A stretch of 64,000 nucleotides of DNA from Takakia lepidozioides (GCA_030704615.1 CM060733.1:63118001-63182000), one strand, 5' to 3'. Numbered from the stretch's first letter, positions 32,643-44,435 are shown. A program made the numbers and translations. Notes: generated from the letters alone by a model not told the origin.

Positions 32643-34289
32643 TGCATGCTTAGTCCGGCTTAGCTAGCTTAGGAATCCGATTGCAAAAACTTGTATTGTA
32701 CAAATTTTGTTATAAATGAAATGGTTTCCAAATGTTGTGCTTCCTATTTTGTTTGAAATGGTGATGCATGGTATGGTTGGCTAGTGTGTAGAATGCATGC
32801 TAGCTTACAAAAGTGGGAGAGGTAAATTAGGTTAATCATGTGTTTGTGTAGTGCCGAAATCGAGTGACTCCCACCCAAGGGGCAAGGAAACTTGCGCCTT
32901 CTTTGGGAGTTCACGTGCTAGTGCAAACCTGACGCGTGCGCGTACTATAACTGCGCTACCGAGGGGGTTGTGTTGTAGTGCGGGCTAACGCGGATGCTAC
33001 GTGCTTCCGTTCACGTACTATAATCGTGTAGCCTCGGGACGAGGTCGTAGTGCGGCTTCGGCGTGTTCTCATACCTCAGGCCAGCATTCCAAGGCAGACC
33101 CAACTGTAGTGATTGGGGCGCACGGTTGGTTCAAGGTTATCTTCCTAGTCAAAAAGGGTTCAAGGTGAACCCTTGCTCAAGGTGATGCCAAAAAGTGGCA
33201 TCACGAGCGGTCCCAAGCAAATGTTGTTGCAGTAAGGCGATTCGATCCTCGGGGAGGATCGTTCCTTGGCCTTGAAGTGGGCCAAGAAGAGTGCACTGGG
33301 AGGAGCTTGAGAGGCTCCACCCTTGGCCAGGACTTGGAGGAAGTCGGCCGAACTAGCTAGTGGAGAGTAGAGTCAAGTGGGGGTTTGGTTCTTTGCCATG
33401 GGACGCCATGGTACGGAAACAAACTCCTTGATGTGGGACGCATCAACTTGGATGTTCGTTTCTACAAAATGGACAAGTTGATGAGGACATCGACTCCCTG
33501 TTGGTAGGGGTGTGTGTCGCGGCTCTTTGCCTTGAGGGCAGGGGGTCGGGACACGAGAGGGGCTGCCCTTGTGGTGGGGGCGGTGGCAACAATAGATGCG
33601 GGGGCTGAAGCACCCTTGAAGTGCCCAAGGCACTCAAAGAGGCGGAGGCGCTCACTAGGTGGAGCCCCACACACCGGGTTGCGGTGGGGGTGGTTCCACG
33701 AGGGGTGGTGGTAGCTTTAGTGGGACTTAGTGGGGGTGGCATAGGACTCACCATGGGAGACCTTGTGGTGGAAGTCGTGGGGAGTCTTGGGACTCATCAC
33801 GGTCCAATGGGGCCGTGGTGGGTAGGCCAAGACTCACCACGACTCATCACCGGGAATTAGGGAGTAGTAACCCCGAGAACGGTGCAAGCCCGTTGGTGAC
33901 CAAAAACTAGTGAGTAAGCGAGCGAGCCGGAAAGCGACCAAGGAGTGGGGAGCTATTCCGGATTGCCATCTACCAAGGGGAATTTCCACTAGGCCCAAAT
34001 TGGTGGAGGGTTTCTTGGAAGAGTGAAGGGGGACCGTTATGTCCCGGTGAGCAGCCAAAGCTCCGAGTTGGCCCGGCGGCCAGGTTGGGAGTTAGGAGCA
34101 CGCATCAAAGCGAGTATCTATGACTTGAAGGGGAGCTTACCGAAGTGAGGTGTGCGACAATGACGAGTCTGAAATGACGAGCACCAGAATGTAACCTCTG
34201 AAGACATCCCTCCGGCAAATGGCAAAAGTGGATGGCAGTTAGGTTTTCATCCCTCCCTCTCAACGAATGACAAATCAACCAAAAACGTA
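32643..34289 (+). repeat. 3' LTR of the chromovirus
   Basis: Starts TGCATGCTTAG after the polypurine tract. From 33140 it matches the 5' LTR until AACCAAAAACGTA at about 34289. The right end is not certain, since the shared sequence does not end in an obvious CA. Short direct repeats of GC-rich words occur at about 32920-33060. About 80 bases including the TATA box present in the 5' LTR are missing near 33855. Confidence 0.82.
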
Positions 34290-34628
34290 ATAGCCCATAA
34301 TTGGGGTTCTCGTTTTTTGGCGGGGTGCTTGCGGGCTGTCTCGCAGAGAACTCGACACCTGTTTGCCCATGCAAGACACTTAAATACAGGTATGCCACGC
34401 ATCCATATTTGACATAAGGGGTTCGACCCACAGCGTAGTTACTGAGGATGTGGCATCTGCAAAGTCGGCCGCAATTCTTGCCTGTCAGAATCTTGTGTCC
34501 GTCGGTCTGTGATCTGACATCAATGGGATAAAATTCTCCAGCATCTGTCAGAGTCAAAGCTGGCTACTAAACAACATGCAAAGTAATAATTTGCCTCAGC
34601 ACCTTCAGTCGGTGGATCCACTGAGACA
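34290..34628 (-). other. Unassigned 3' flank of the chromovirus
   Basis: A minus-strand frame (to 34557) reads DAGEFYPIDVRSQTDGHKIL and GRTPYVKYGCVAYLYLSVLH before entering LTR sequence. It looks protein-like, but I recognise no family. It may be a fragment of the sequence into which the chromovirus inserted. Confidence 0.3.
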
Positions 34629-34718
34629 TTGTCAGGAAGTGGTTCGCATAATTCGGCCTTCCTGGTGTTCTCTTATCACCTACTCTCCACTGCCCACACT
34701 CCCGTGCTCGTGCATGCA

Positions 34719-35834
34719 ATGTCTCTCAACTCCGACATCGCTGTTTTCTACTCCAACGCGCAAGCGGAGTATCTGAGTGCCGTAGCCGACGGGAATGGGC
34801 TCGCCGTTGTTCAAGAAGACTTGCTTTACGTAACCTTCCGCTTTGAGGCAGGGACTGTACATGTGGTGAGAGAGGCGTATGACAAAGTGGGGAAGGTCGA
34901 GGGCACATGCGTTCAGAAACCACATTTGTCTGGCAGTCGGCGAGAGTGGAGAGTTCCACCAGCAAAGTATCACGTTCATGGGGATCAAAGACGTCTGTCG
35001 GGAGGTTCCATAGTCACACCCGGAATAGCAGCTTTGGTGGCTCAGGTGCCAAAAACTCTGCCCATCAAAAGAGAAGAAACAACCTCCACCACATTTGTTG
35101 ATATCTCCGATAGTTCAGAAGAGGACGTGTCGGAGCTCCCCCCTCCTCCAAATCAACGTCTGCTGGAGGACCCCGATGTGCAAGAGATCGCAAGTGTCAT
35201 TCCAAAGTTGCAGTCCTTGAGGGGGTTGCCAGGATGCAAGAGTGATGTGAGAGACATTGACTGGGATACACAGCGAATCATTAGAGCAAAATACCTACCC
35301 ACTGAATTTAATGGTGATATCATTTTTGAGCTGCCACCAGCGACATCCTCTGGGGGATTGGCAGGACGAATGGCGGGCATGGACAAAAAGCGCGATGGAC
35401 ATCCATGGTGCCGGACGAAAACTTCCAATATATGCAATCCGCATGGCTTGAAGTTCCGTAGATCGATTTGCGTTGGACACCTCCATTGTCCAAATGCTTC
35501 TTGCCAGCACTTCCAAATGGACGGTTCGGCAAACGAGACGGAATGGGAAGGTGTCTGTGACAACCCTTTCAAAGTAGGTTGTGCTCTTGCAAGCAACAGT
35601 ACTCTCGTTTGCAAGTTCTGTAAATTGGTCCCACAGTGCATCGCAGATTGCAATGCACGTATGTACTACGTGCTTCACATTGCAGTTACCTCACAAGGGC
35701 ATGTATCCATTTCGGCATTCATGCACATCCAGTGTCCTAAGGACAGTGCAGAGAGACTATTGATACAGTCCGTTCACTACTTGAACACGAAATTCATAGT
35801 GCTCCTGGTGCATCGCCATCAGCCATTGCTCTAG
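34719..35834 (+). pseudogene. MULE-like transposase gene, N-terminal part
   Basis: From ATG 34719 the frame runs 372 residues: SLNSDIAVFYSNAQAEYLSA, an acidic stretch (ISDSSEEDVSELPPPP), VRDIDWDTQRIIRAKYLPTE and then a Cys-rich block (RRSICVGHLHCPNASCQHFQ, LVCKFCKLVPQCIADCNARM). Zinc binding by these Cys/His pairs is plausible. The C-terminal 40 residues are out of frame with the continuing gene (ASKGFLQKYLFG, at about 35830-35865), so there is a frameshift near 35700-35830. The starting Met is an inference from ORF and context. Confidence 0.55.
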
Positions 35835-36562
35835 CAGCAAGCAAAGGATTCCTACAAAAGTATTTGTTTGGGGAATCACGAAATCAAATCAACGTCCTAA
35901 GGGGGGGTGCTGCCAACACATGCTTTATGGATAGCATCCTGGAGTTGAAGCGTATAAGCCGATATGACTTCATTCAGGACAGTGTTTTCCCAAGGCAAGG
36001 TGCCAGGATCTTCATAAATCCTGGATTATGTTTGATCATGTGAAATGTGTGAAGGAATGGACGACCATGGCCTGTCATGTATACGATCCTACATACCAGA
36101 GAGTGATGACTATTGTTGTTTGTGACATGGAGTCGGAGGACACAGAGTCACAAATTCTTATGTGGAAGTCCCTTGTGAACGTCATGACAGCTCATGGTGT
36201 CCCAGATCCAAACTTCACTGGGTTCATGGCTGACAGCGTTCAAGCAAATTGGAATGCTGTCCGCACTGTTTTTGGTTCAGGCAACCCCAAACTACCAACG
36301 CACTTGCCTCTTTCATTGGAGCCAGTCCCTACAACGCCACACAAAGAGTTCCATAAAACTGGAGTTGCGGAAGGAGCATATGAGACTATGCCGTCTGTAT
36401 AAAGATGCCACCTCTGAGCAGGAAGCCAACTCTATGTTCCAGACTATTCAAGCATGGTGGTACTCATCTGAGGCAGTGAGTTTGGATGGAATCAAAGAAC
36501 TAGAAGACTGGTTGGGGTTCTGGCACTTCAGATATAGACAGTGGGGTGCCTTCATGACAACT
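35835..36562 (+). pseudogene. MULE-like transposase, DDE catalytic region
   Basis: Blocks in two frames: about 35840-36010 (RNQINVLRGGAANTCFMDSI, LELKRISRYDFIQDSVFPRQ), then 36028-36290 (MTIVVCDMESEDTESQILMW, DPNFTGFMADSVQANWNAVR, TVFGSGNP). After a shift near 36290 comes RTCLFHWSQSLQRHTKSSIK, then EDWLGFWHFRYRQWGAFMTT. The order Asp / M-A-D-x-x-Q-A-x-W-N-A-V / C-x2-H-W resembles the DDE(C2H) core of Mutator-like transposases. It ends at a clean GTAAGT donor at 36563. At least two frameshifts make this copy dead. Confidence 0.55.
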
Positions 36563-36695
36563 GTAAGTTAGTAGCGTAATAGCATGATTTTGTTTTATTC
36601 CTTCTCGTCGGGAGATATGTCATAGAACGAACAGGCCGTCCAATCCAATTCTTATGCTGGTGTACGTAATCATGCTTGTGTTGAATTGCATGTAG

Positions 36696-37163
36696 AACAT
36701 GTCACTGGAGGACATTGCCGATATGCCCTCTTGCAGTCTAGCGGAGACTGTGCATAGTAAGTAGATGTCGCAATCCGGAAAAAACGGGTGGAACCTGTAC
36801 GTTGCAACTGCAGATGACATGGTCCGGGCAGTTTTGCAACAAACAAGGTACCGGGACTTCTTGAGGGGACGGGGTGCTGGCAAAGGTCCAGACAGAGAAG
36901 AGTTGCTACTCAGGGCTGCAAATAGAGCGAAGCGTGCTGTAAATGAGTTCACAAATGGAACACCTTTGCAGTCTAGGCTCCCACATCTGGAAGGGGAGGA
37001 AAGATTTGGTTCATGCAAGCGCAAACTTGACACCCCTCCAGGATCCGCTGGTGACTCCCATCGGCATGACAGGGATAAATACTCAATTCCTCGTGTGCCT
37101 GTGCCTCCGACATTCAAATCTGGCAGTCCTGTAGTGGGGGGTTGCTATTCCATGAGCTCATGA
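36696..37163 (+). pseudogene. MULE-like transposase gene, last exon
   Basis: Intron 36563-36695 (133 bp, GTAAGT..TGTAG, phase 0) joins MTT to NMSLEDIADMPSCSLAETVH. A TAG at about 36762-36764 interrupts it, then MSQSGKNGWNLYVATADDMV and LLLRAANRAKRAVNEFTNGT follow in the same frame. It ends in a basic, Pro-rich tail. The final residues are read from the GGGGGGTTGCTATTCC terminal motif, so the gene's end abuts or overlaps an element end. Confidence 0.5.
37131..37160. repeat. Candidate transposon terminus (G6-TTGCTATTCC)
   Basis: GTGGGGGGTTGCTATTCCATGAGC closely resembles the motif at 45836 (GGGGGGGTGCTATTCCGTGAGC) and the reverse copy ending at 43803. In all three it is followed by TGAGC-rich sequence (CATGAGC, AGCCTGTGAGC). 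A shared terminus of one DNA-transposon family is likely. The partner end of this copy was not found. Confidence 0.5.
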
Positions 37164-37369
37164 GCGGGCATGGCTCACCCATGAGCCGCAAAGTAACACA
37201 CTTCGAATTTCGGCAGATTTTTTTTGGGCCCAAAACTATAAAATAATCAAAAATCGAAGATTTCCGCGCTCATGCTGGAAGCACTCCGCTCATGAGTACC
37301 AGTGTACGCTCATGACTTGGAGCCCAGGCTCATGGACCGCTAGGCCAGGTCATAGAAAAACTGAATTCT

Positions 37370-37875
37370 GGGCAATAACGGCACCAAAATTATCCCAGAG
37401 GCAGAGACGCAAGCGGAATTAGGATCCGGGTTTGCAGACTCCGAAAACGCAATGGCGACCTATAACCGTGGATAGTACTGTTGCAGAAGTGCATGATGGT
37501 TGGGTATAACGGCGCCGTAATTGGGCACAGGAAAAGAAATAGCCGGCTGAAGGCTCGGGAGTGAAGCCAACAACGGTGAAAGTAATTGGGCTCCGCCAAC
37601 CAAATACCCGGCTGCATCCTCCGGAGTGCAGGCGATAACGGCGCCGAAATGGGCCCCGAAAATCAAATACTCGGTTGAAGCCACCGGAGTGCAGCCGATA
37701 ACGGCGCCGAAATTGGGTCCGGAAACCAAATACCCGGCTGAAGGCTAGGGATTGCAACCAATAACGGCGCCAAAATTGACGTGCGGAAACAAAATTCTTG
37801 GCTGAAGCTTCCGCACTCCATCCAATAACGGCGCCAAAATTGGGCTCCGGAGAGCAAATACCCGCCTTACGGTAA
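37370..37875. repeat. Minisatellite, about 65-bp unit
   Basis: Units begin with ATAACGGCGCCGAAATTGGG (variants) at about 37372, 37506, 37571, 37631, 37696, 37761 and 37826, followed by CAAATACCCGGCTGAAG. The spacing is 60-67 bp, with one decayed unit near 37440. It ends 90 bases before the next ORF. Minus-strand ORFs over it only translate the repeat. Confidence 0.92.
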
Positions 37876-37961
37876 GGGAGGCCTTGCTCTCATTTTGCTC
37901 TTCACTCTTCTCTGTTGTGCCCATCTCCTCCCTGCTTTGAGTTCGTGCTATGTCGTGAGGC

Positions 37962-38397
37962 CATGTCGTGCCCGAATCACATCTATCGACGCCAGACGGG
38001 AGTCATTTTCCCGAAAGCAGACGACATCATTGTTTTCCTGGATGTTTATAGGGACGATCCTCGACTTGTCCAGCTGAGAGCAATGGAGTTTCTTCCAGGA
38101 TTGCACGATTCTCCTGGACCCCGGCTGGGGAGCAGGTGGTTCCTACGCATCATGGACCTGGACTTTCCGCATGAGTGGGAGCCGAACAGATCACGCACAG
38201 CGTTGCTGTATCGCTGGAATTGTTGCGAGTGGACGTATGATGAGTGCACAGGTGAAAACTTTACGCGTGGACGGACTGGCTCGGAAAGTGGGGACATTCT
38301 CTTCAGTTATGAGGATGAGGAGGAGGGGAACACATGGCCCACTGTGACGGAGATGTTTGATAGTCCATGTTTGGGAGAGAGCCTCACGCATATATAG
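37962..38397 (+). CDS. Hypothetical protein, 144 residues
   Basis: From the in-frame ATG at 37962 it reads MSCPNHIYRRQTGVIFPKAD, DIIVFLDVYRDDPRLVQLRA, SRWFLRIMDLDFPHEWEPNR, TALLYRWNCCEWTYDECTGE and an acidic tail (SYEDEEEGNT). No stop occurs until TAG 38395-38397. The open frame extends further upstream (to 37915). The composition is protein-like, with 6 Trp/Cys in a short block, but I know no matching family. The minisatellite immediately upstream could influence its promoter. It may be a single-exon gene or an exon. Confidence 0.4.
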
Positions 38398-39861
38398 ATT
38401 GAGAGGTCTTGTACCTGGAGAAGTAAATTGTGTTACCATGGGTGGCGGTTGACATGGGGAAGTCTGTTGAGATTGCTGGTCTTGAGCAACAAAGGGCCTT
38501 TGGAGTTTGTGTGGCTGATCCTGCTAGACAGTGGGTTGCCACTTGAAGTTGGGAGGCCATCTGGGACATAACAGCTGTACATCAGAGAGTGATAACAATA
38601 CATTGTATGCAATGCGAAGTACTTTTATCAAGGAGGAGGGGAGTAGCCAAGACTGGGGAGAGGGGTGAGTGTGCTTCCTGAGAATAAATGGACATTGAGA
38701 TGATTGGGGACGAAGGTGGAGCCGCCACTGCTGCCACTGCTAGGGCTCCGGAGTATTCCTACTGGCAGCTGCCTTCCTGATGCTGTTGTGCTGGTGCTGA
38801 TGATGCATTGAGGCACGGGCAGGGACGGAAATTCAGCGGGAAGACATGTGAGTGGAGGGAGTGGTGGGCGAGCTGGGAAGGTTGAGAGGCCAACAGTTAG
38901 GGGTGGCGCCGTCCTCAGGGCAATGCTGCCTGGAAGAGAGAGTCGCTCGAGCATGAGAGTAGCTTTTGAAGTCCCAAACATAAGACAAAGTGTTGTTTGC
39001 TGCGACACTATGGCTCTTCATAAAGCAAAAATACTCGGACTGTTGTCTCGCATGAGCTGTGTTATGGAGCCTTTGCAGCAGGAAGTTACTAATGGCTGCA
39101 ATCCTATCATGTTTCCTAAAGCACTTGACATGCTTCTCTGATGGGGTATGCCGAAGGTTGAGATCAAGGTGGAGAGGGTTGACGTCAAAAATGGGAGGAG
39201 GCAAAAAGGTTTGCATTGTGCTTGGAATGAATACAGCCACTTACAGCAGCATTGCAGCTGGGGGAGCGGGGGTGGAGTCTCCTCAGCTGTCTATGCTGGA
39301 GCACCGGGATGATAGTGTTGGCAGCTGCAGCTTGACGTGAAACGTTCATGCTCTTCCATCACAGTCTCTACTTCATTATCACGATAGTTCTTTTGTTGAT
39401 CCCTCTCCTTCATGCTGGCTGCGGGCGCCCTTTTGTACTCCCTCTTTTATCAACACAACACTTACAAGCTGTTGATGATGCCCAGTGTCTCCCCTACCTA
39501 ACTTATGCCCTCTCATACTACTACACACCAAGATTTTGCGCTCAGATCTCTCTGTTGACCCCCCCGCTCCCCTCCTGACAATAAATCTCTCTCCACACCT
39601 ACACTACCATCACACACCCCACCACGTCCGCTGTAAATGCATATATTGGTACAAATTTCTTTTCAGATCATTTTTTTATCTTAAGGCAGACAGTTTAGGC
39701 ATTGTATTGCCAAAGCAGGGCAGTTTGCGAGTTATCTGGGAATCGCTGGTAAATCACGTAGGAACTTGGATCATGTCTGAGATGACCATGGAGAAGCTCT
39801 GGCGTCAAAATTTGAAACAATATATGACGACTGTTCCAGTCCCGGATTGCGATCTCTCTAT
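38398..39861. other. No supportable gene
   Basis: Contains short frames on both strands (longest 38833-39240 minus, 135 residues, and 39485-39898 plus) without recognisable motifs. They overlap each other and have no clear splice support. Confidence 0.4.
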
Positions 39862-40385
39862 TATCCTGCCTTTCAAGTCCAGTAGGAGCACACGGTGAGG
39901 AGTCTTGGCAATTGGAGGAAACAATCTGTATAGCGATGAACTATCGCGACAAAGCAAGTGCTGCATCAGAGCAAACGACGGATGAATGAGCTTCTCGACG
40001 AAGTTTTGAACTCCTCAGTGATGCAAAGTGTGTAGGAGGGAACTCCAGAAGATCTGTGACCCAGTGGCAGGGCCAAAGACCCCCTGGGGCACCACCAGTA
40101 TTTTTACTGCCACGAAGCGACAGACTGCCTATATGGCGAAACCATGGAAACCAGCAAAAGGTATGGTTTTTCTTCCCCTCCCCTGAGAATTTATAAGCAG
40201 CTACAATGCATCTAATTATAATTGGTCACCAAGTTTGGTGATTTTGGAGGTGATGAAAGACAACATCAAATTATCAAGCTAGAGGCAGTTGCGAAGGGCG
40301 ATTAAATGGAATTCTAGCTCATCCAATGGATGAAAAATGGAAATTCGACCTGCAAGCTGGATGGATGAAAAAACAACCTAGCGCC
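39862..40385 (-). repeat. Dispersed repeat, copy 2 (inverted relative to 19.5 kb)
   Basis: Reverse complement of 19541-20063 with moderate divergence; the shared landmarks are listed at copy 1. It lies in an otherwise featureless AT-rich area. Confidence 0.8.
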
Positions 40386-41430
40386 AACTGGTCATCCATT
40401 GGATGGATGAAGAAACCACATTTATCATTATCTCCAAGGTTTTCCATCCATGGTTATTATTTTATGGTGTTCTATCGTTTTTAAATTATAGACTCATGTA
40501 GAAAATAATAGTTTAAGACTATCCTTCACTAGTTTAAGAGCCCCAAAAACACAATAAAAGAAGAGCAAGCTCTTCTTGTTCTTCATCTAGACTCATTTCT
40601 TTGCTTTGGTCTCTTGCTTGTGTAGTTAGTTTTGAGCTTGAGAGAGCTAGATCCTAGAGGGTTGAGCTTGTGGCTTTCTAATAGTAGAAGTAGAAGCAAG
40701 CATGGTGAGAGCGGGATAGTCCTAGCTCAAGGCCTTGTGGCTATGTGAGGCAAGAAGTAGAGGAAACGCTCCATGAGGTGGGAGACTTGAGGACGAGTAG
40801 GAGGCCGGAGGAGGACCAGATTTGAGTACCATTCTACCGAGCGATTTAGTGCATCCTGAGCACCACTTGTTTCAGAGGGTGACTTACCATATTATCTTGA
40901 CCTTTGAATTCAATTATTCCATTTGTTGTTTAAGCTTGTCCCAAGAAGGGACCTTATAGCTTTGCTTGCTAGAAATTTATAAAAACTAACCCTCTTTCAA
41001 AGAGGATATGTGTGAATCTTGATGTGCATGTGTGAAGAGCACAGGTATGAAGCCCCAAGAGACAGGGCCTTAGGAATCTAACCCAATTACGTCATGGAAG
41101 TGAGGGTAGATGTCCATTATTCAGTTTAAGGAGAGGGCGAGGTTGCAGAGAGAGAGAGAGAGAAGACTCCGGCCGTAGCCGGCGTAACTAAGAGCCACTT
41201 CGCCTTACGGCTACTGCCCCCTTTCGGAGGTGGGCCCTATAAAAGGAAGGGCGTCCTGTGGGACACCAGGTAACCAAGGAGAGAGAGAGGGGGGAGGGTT
41301 GCTATGAAACCCTAAGTTCCCAGGGTGCACTAGGAGGGCTAGCTTCAAGTTGGCGTTTGTTGGTGATGATGGCTGTAAGGGAACGAAGTGCTGTAAGATG
41401 GATTGCTTTGAAACATTGATGAATTGGGAG
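40386..41430. other. Non-coding; local inverted similarity to 45.4 kb
   Basis: 40545-40610 (AATAAAAGAAGAGCAAG, then TTCATCTAGACTCA) is matched in reverse by 45412-45480. It may be a shared element end. A GA-repeat (about 41147-41162) and a purine-rich tract follow. No gene is seen. Confidence 0.4.
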
Positions 41431-41431
41431 A

Positions 41432-42455
41432 ATGGGTATTTTGAAGTTATCATGTAAATCATTGATACTGGCGTTGTGTATGCCGCTTCGGGTTCCGGCA
41501 GTAATGACTGTGAGTGGGCCAGTCTTCCATCCCTGCCGACGAATTACAAGAATGAGTGGGGCGTATTATTGTCGCTTTTCCAGGATTGAATCGTGGGGGT
41601 ATCGATCATGGCAGAATGTAAACTCGATAAAGAGGATGATGAGCTGTGGGGATGGTGAGGTAGGTGGCGAGGCTGTAACGGGTAGCCCCTGGATAATGAG
41701 TATGTCCGGGCAGAGCCGGGCGGGGCATGAGCAGGGTATTCGGGTACAGGTACATGGTAAAAGCCATGGAGGCACAGTGTGGTCTAGTGGTCTCCCTTGG
41801 AAGGTACCGACGTTAATGATTGTGAACCATCGGGTTTCGGCGCGTTGTGTGAATAGTTTGTGGAGATGCCAGACTGCTTGGTTGTGGCGGGTGATATGAA
41901 TACCATGGATGACCGGATGCGTGCATTGGCTCAGGAGGTGCGGCCAGGTATCACGTGCATTGTGGGTTGTGGAGCACAATGGGCAGTAAGGTGATGGAAA
42001 GAGATGTGGCCAGAAAATATGTTTGCGTTGGTGACCCATGTATTGGGCGTATCTGAATTTAAGTGTCTGGCGTATTTGTGCATCAGTGGTAGCTTTGGTT
42101 TGCCAGAAGTGGTTCGAGAGTTTGTGGTGTAATACCTCGGATTGAGTCCATTTTTGAATATGCACTTTGGTATGACTAATAGAGGCTGCGGCCTGTTCGT
42201 TTGCTTCACGGGTGAGGGTGGCCAAGAGATTGGGTGTGGGTCGTGGTGCGATAGGGTTCGGAACTGGGTGTAAAAACCAAAAGGGGTAGGAGTGGGCGAT
42301 GTGGATAGGGTCGTTTGTGGGGTTGACTTTGAGTTTGGTGGCACCGAGCTGAGCGAGGAGGTCGGCCTCCTCATTCCCTTGAATGCCAGTGTGCGAGCGT
42401 CTTTGAGTAGGTGTACTGGATGCTTTATAGAAACGGCAGCGTTGACACCGGTGTT
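41432..42455 (-). pseudogene. LINE ORF2 end: RNase H and zinc finger
   Basis: In the 42455-42230 part the minus strand reads TGIQGNEEADLLAQLGATKL: the last catalytic block of RNase H (H-x-G-x2-G-N-E-x-A-D). It continues in frame to ATLTREANEQAAASISHTKV, LRTLKFRYAQYMGHQRKH-like sequence and CPLCSTTHNARDTWPHLLSQC, a CCHC finger typical of the end of plant LINE ORF2. The frame ends near 41566 (EKRQ). The reverse transcriptase and endonuclease are missing: 5' truncation is usual for LINEs. The right border coincides with the inverted-repeat arm. Confidence 0.82.
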
Positions 42456-43803
42456 ATTGATACAGGGGAGACGTCCGACAAAGAGCTGGACTCCGACTTT
42501 GCCTGTGAGTAAATTCAACCTGTGGATGCTTGCATTATTGTTTCAATACCCATAATCACTGTTCTTAAGGCAAAGTGCACATGGGAGACATCATCTTTGT
42601 TGTTTCCGGCTCAGCCGTCTTTTGCACTGGATGCAGGCAGGCACATAACTGCTTCACACCTGTTTTAACAACTGTTCTTCAAGGACTCTTTAACTGTCTG
42701 TCAGGTATTTGATAAACGAAATCCACGGAAGTCGTGGGCCTCTCCACTTTTGAGCTCCGTCTAGCTCGGAATTATTGTGCATTGCATCATTGTATTCAAA
42801 ATGGGTTTTTCTCGACTTGTGCAGGAGTCCATGTGCTTCCACTGACCCTCCAGGACTATGACACCTTTTTGGACTTCTTTCAAGTCCTCCTCAGTCTTAT
42901 ATGCTGCCCGTCTATGCGGAGGCACTCGTAGCAAGCATGTCCGTTCATGGCACTCGCAGTCCAACCATCGACGGCCGTGGTAGAAGACGTGGTGTTGGGG
43001 CCAGAATCTTTGTGGATGACATAACACAGGAGGTCGATTGTGACCCTGTAAGCATCGTTCAGCCACACTGTTGCAAACTCCCTTCACATCCTCGATGCAC
43101 CCACATTTCGCATACATGTCCACGAGGGTGATATTGCAAATTGCAAAAACAAACAAACGTGATGGGTTGGGCAGTACATTCTCGCATCATTTGCTCGTAG
43201 GTCTCCAAACCTTTCCTGCCAGAACAATGCTTGGTAAATTCTGCCAGCATTAAAGTCCACATGATCAAAGATCGTTCAGGCATCTTTTTGAACACATGAT
43301 GAGCATCCATGATGCTCCCACACTTACCATACATGTTCGCAAGGGCGGTGAGTAAGAAAATATTTCGCAGGGATCCGCTTTGGATGATGTGAGTGTGTAC
43401 CTGCTTTTCGGGCCTTTTATCCTGATGAACTAAAGCAAAAGACAAACATACGTATGTGGATATGCTGCAATGCCTCCTTGGTTCAAAATTAGAAGAGCCT
43501 CTTCTAGTCTGTCTGCCTCACGAAGCATCTTCACATGCCAAGAATGGGTGCCGACAAGCTGTGTTCACGACGTAGCCACATCCCTATGCAAGGGCTTGGT
43601 ATGTTAATAACGTCTAAATGGATGCAATGGATAGAAATGATGGATACAATGGATGTAACACATCCAGTCTGCATTGCCTGGAAAGGGCGGATCAACCCGC
43701 GGTAATAAACCCTGCATGTTTGCTCCGGCATGCTGACGTGGCGTGAGCCTGTGCTGGGCTCATGGGCTCCTGGGCTCACAGGCTCATGCCTCCAGGCTCA
43801 AGG
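42447..43803. repeat. Left arm of a large inverted repeat
   Basis: Matches the reverse complement of 45836-46845 with gaps. Examples are GATACAGGGGAGACGTCC (42460s) against 46830s, CAAAGTGCACATGGGAGACA (42580s) against 46690s, and ATCCATTGTATCCATC against 45990s. It ends with GGAATAGCAGCCCCC, the reverse of the terminus at 45836. The left arm is longer: the right arm has lost about 350 bp. Between the arms lie 2 kb, so the whole is a quasi-palindrome of 4.4 kb. Confidence 0.87.
42761..43445 (-). pseudogene. PPR-protein gene fragment (left-arm copy)
   Basis: Reads KQVHTHIIQSGSLRNIFLLT, ALANMYGKCGSIMDAHHVFK, KMPERSLIMWTLMLAEFTKH, then NITLVDMYAKCGCIEDVKGV and EEDLKEVQKGV. This is the plant PLS-type pentatricopeptide pattern (L-x-N-M-Y-x-K-C-G-S...A-x-x-V-F-x-x-M-P-E-R). 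PPR proteins bind organelle RNA. Only about three motifs remain and frames shift at about 43150 and 42900. It sits inside the inverted repeat, so it was probably captured and carried by a mobile element. Confidence 0.78.
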
Positions 43804-43844
43804 AATAGCAGCCCCCACATAGAGAAGTGTAACTAGGTGAATCA

Positions 43845-44435
43845 TGTTTTCAAAGAGGTAAGGTGATGGTGGTAATTGGTATTTGGAATGGTGATAGTTG
43901 GGGGTTGGGAAGCAGGCCATCCAACACCACATTTTGTAGAGTAAGTACCATGGGGTAGGCCAGATGTTTTGACAGGGTGGGAAGCATGAGATAAAGAGCC
44001 CATGGGGTGGGAAGAGTTTGCATTTTTGAACATGTACGTATACTGATCTAGGTAGGGAGTGGCAGCTGGATTGGTGGTGGATGGGGGCTGGAGAGCAGGT
44101 CAACCTGCACCCTGTTTTGTTATGTAAGTACCACGGAGTAGACCAGCAGTTATGAGAAGATAGAGAACATGAGATAGAAGTCCAACAGGGTGGGAAGAAT
44201 CTGCATTTGTTGACATGTTTGCGTTTTGAACAAAGCAAGAGGGGCAACTGAATTGGAGATGGTTGGGGGCTGGAGAGCAGGCCACCCAACACCCCATTTG
44301 GTTATGTAAGTAACATGGAGTAGACTAGATGTTTTGACAAGACAGAGAGCGTGAGATAGAGATCCCACGGAGTGGGAAGAATCTGCAATTTTTGATATGA
44401 TTGTATACTGAACAAGGTAAGGAGTGACTGCACCA
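43845..44435. repeat. Tandem repeat, about 185-bp unit, 3 copies
   Basis: GGTGGGAAGAATCTGCATTT-type words recur at about 44001, 44188 and 44370. Between them GGGGGCTGGAGAGCAGG, TTATGTAAGTACCA and GAGATAGA recur in the same order. Spacings are 182-187 bp, with moderate divergence. It lies in the loop of the large inverted repeat. Minus-strand ORFs there are repeat translations. Confidence 0.88.

Noticed and set aside
37390-37857. Minus-strand ORFs with repeated FRTQFRRRYRLHSGG-like units
   Set aside because: Direct translation of the 65-bp minisatellite; no start context and no conservation expected.
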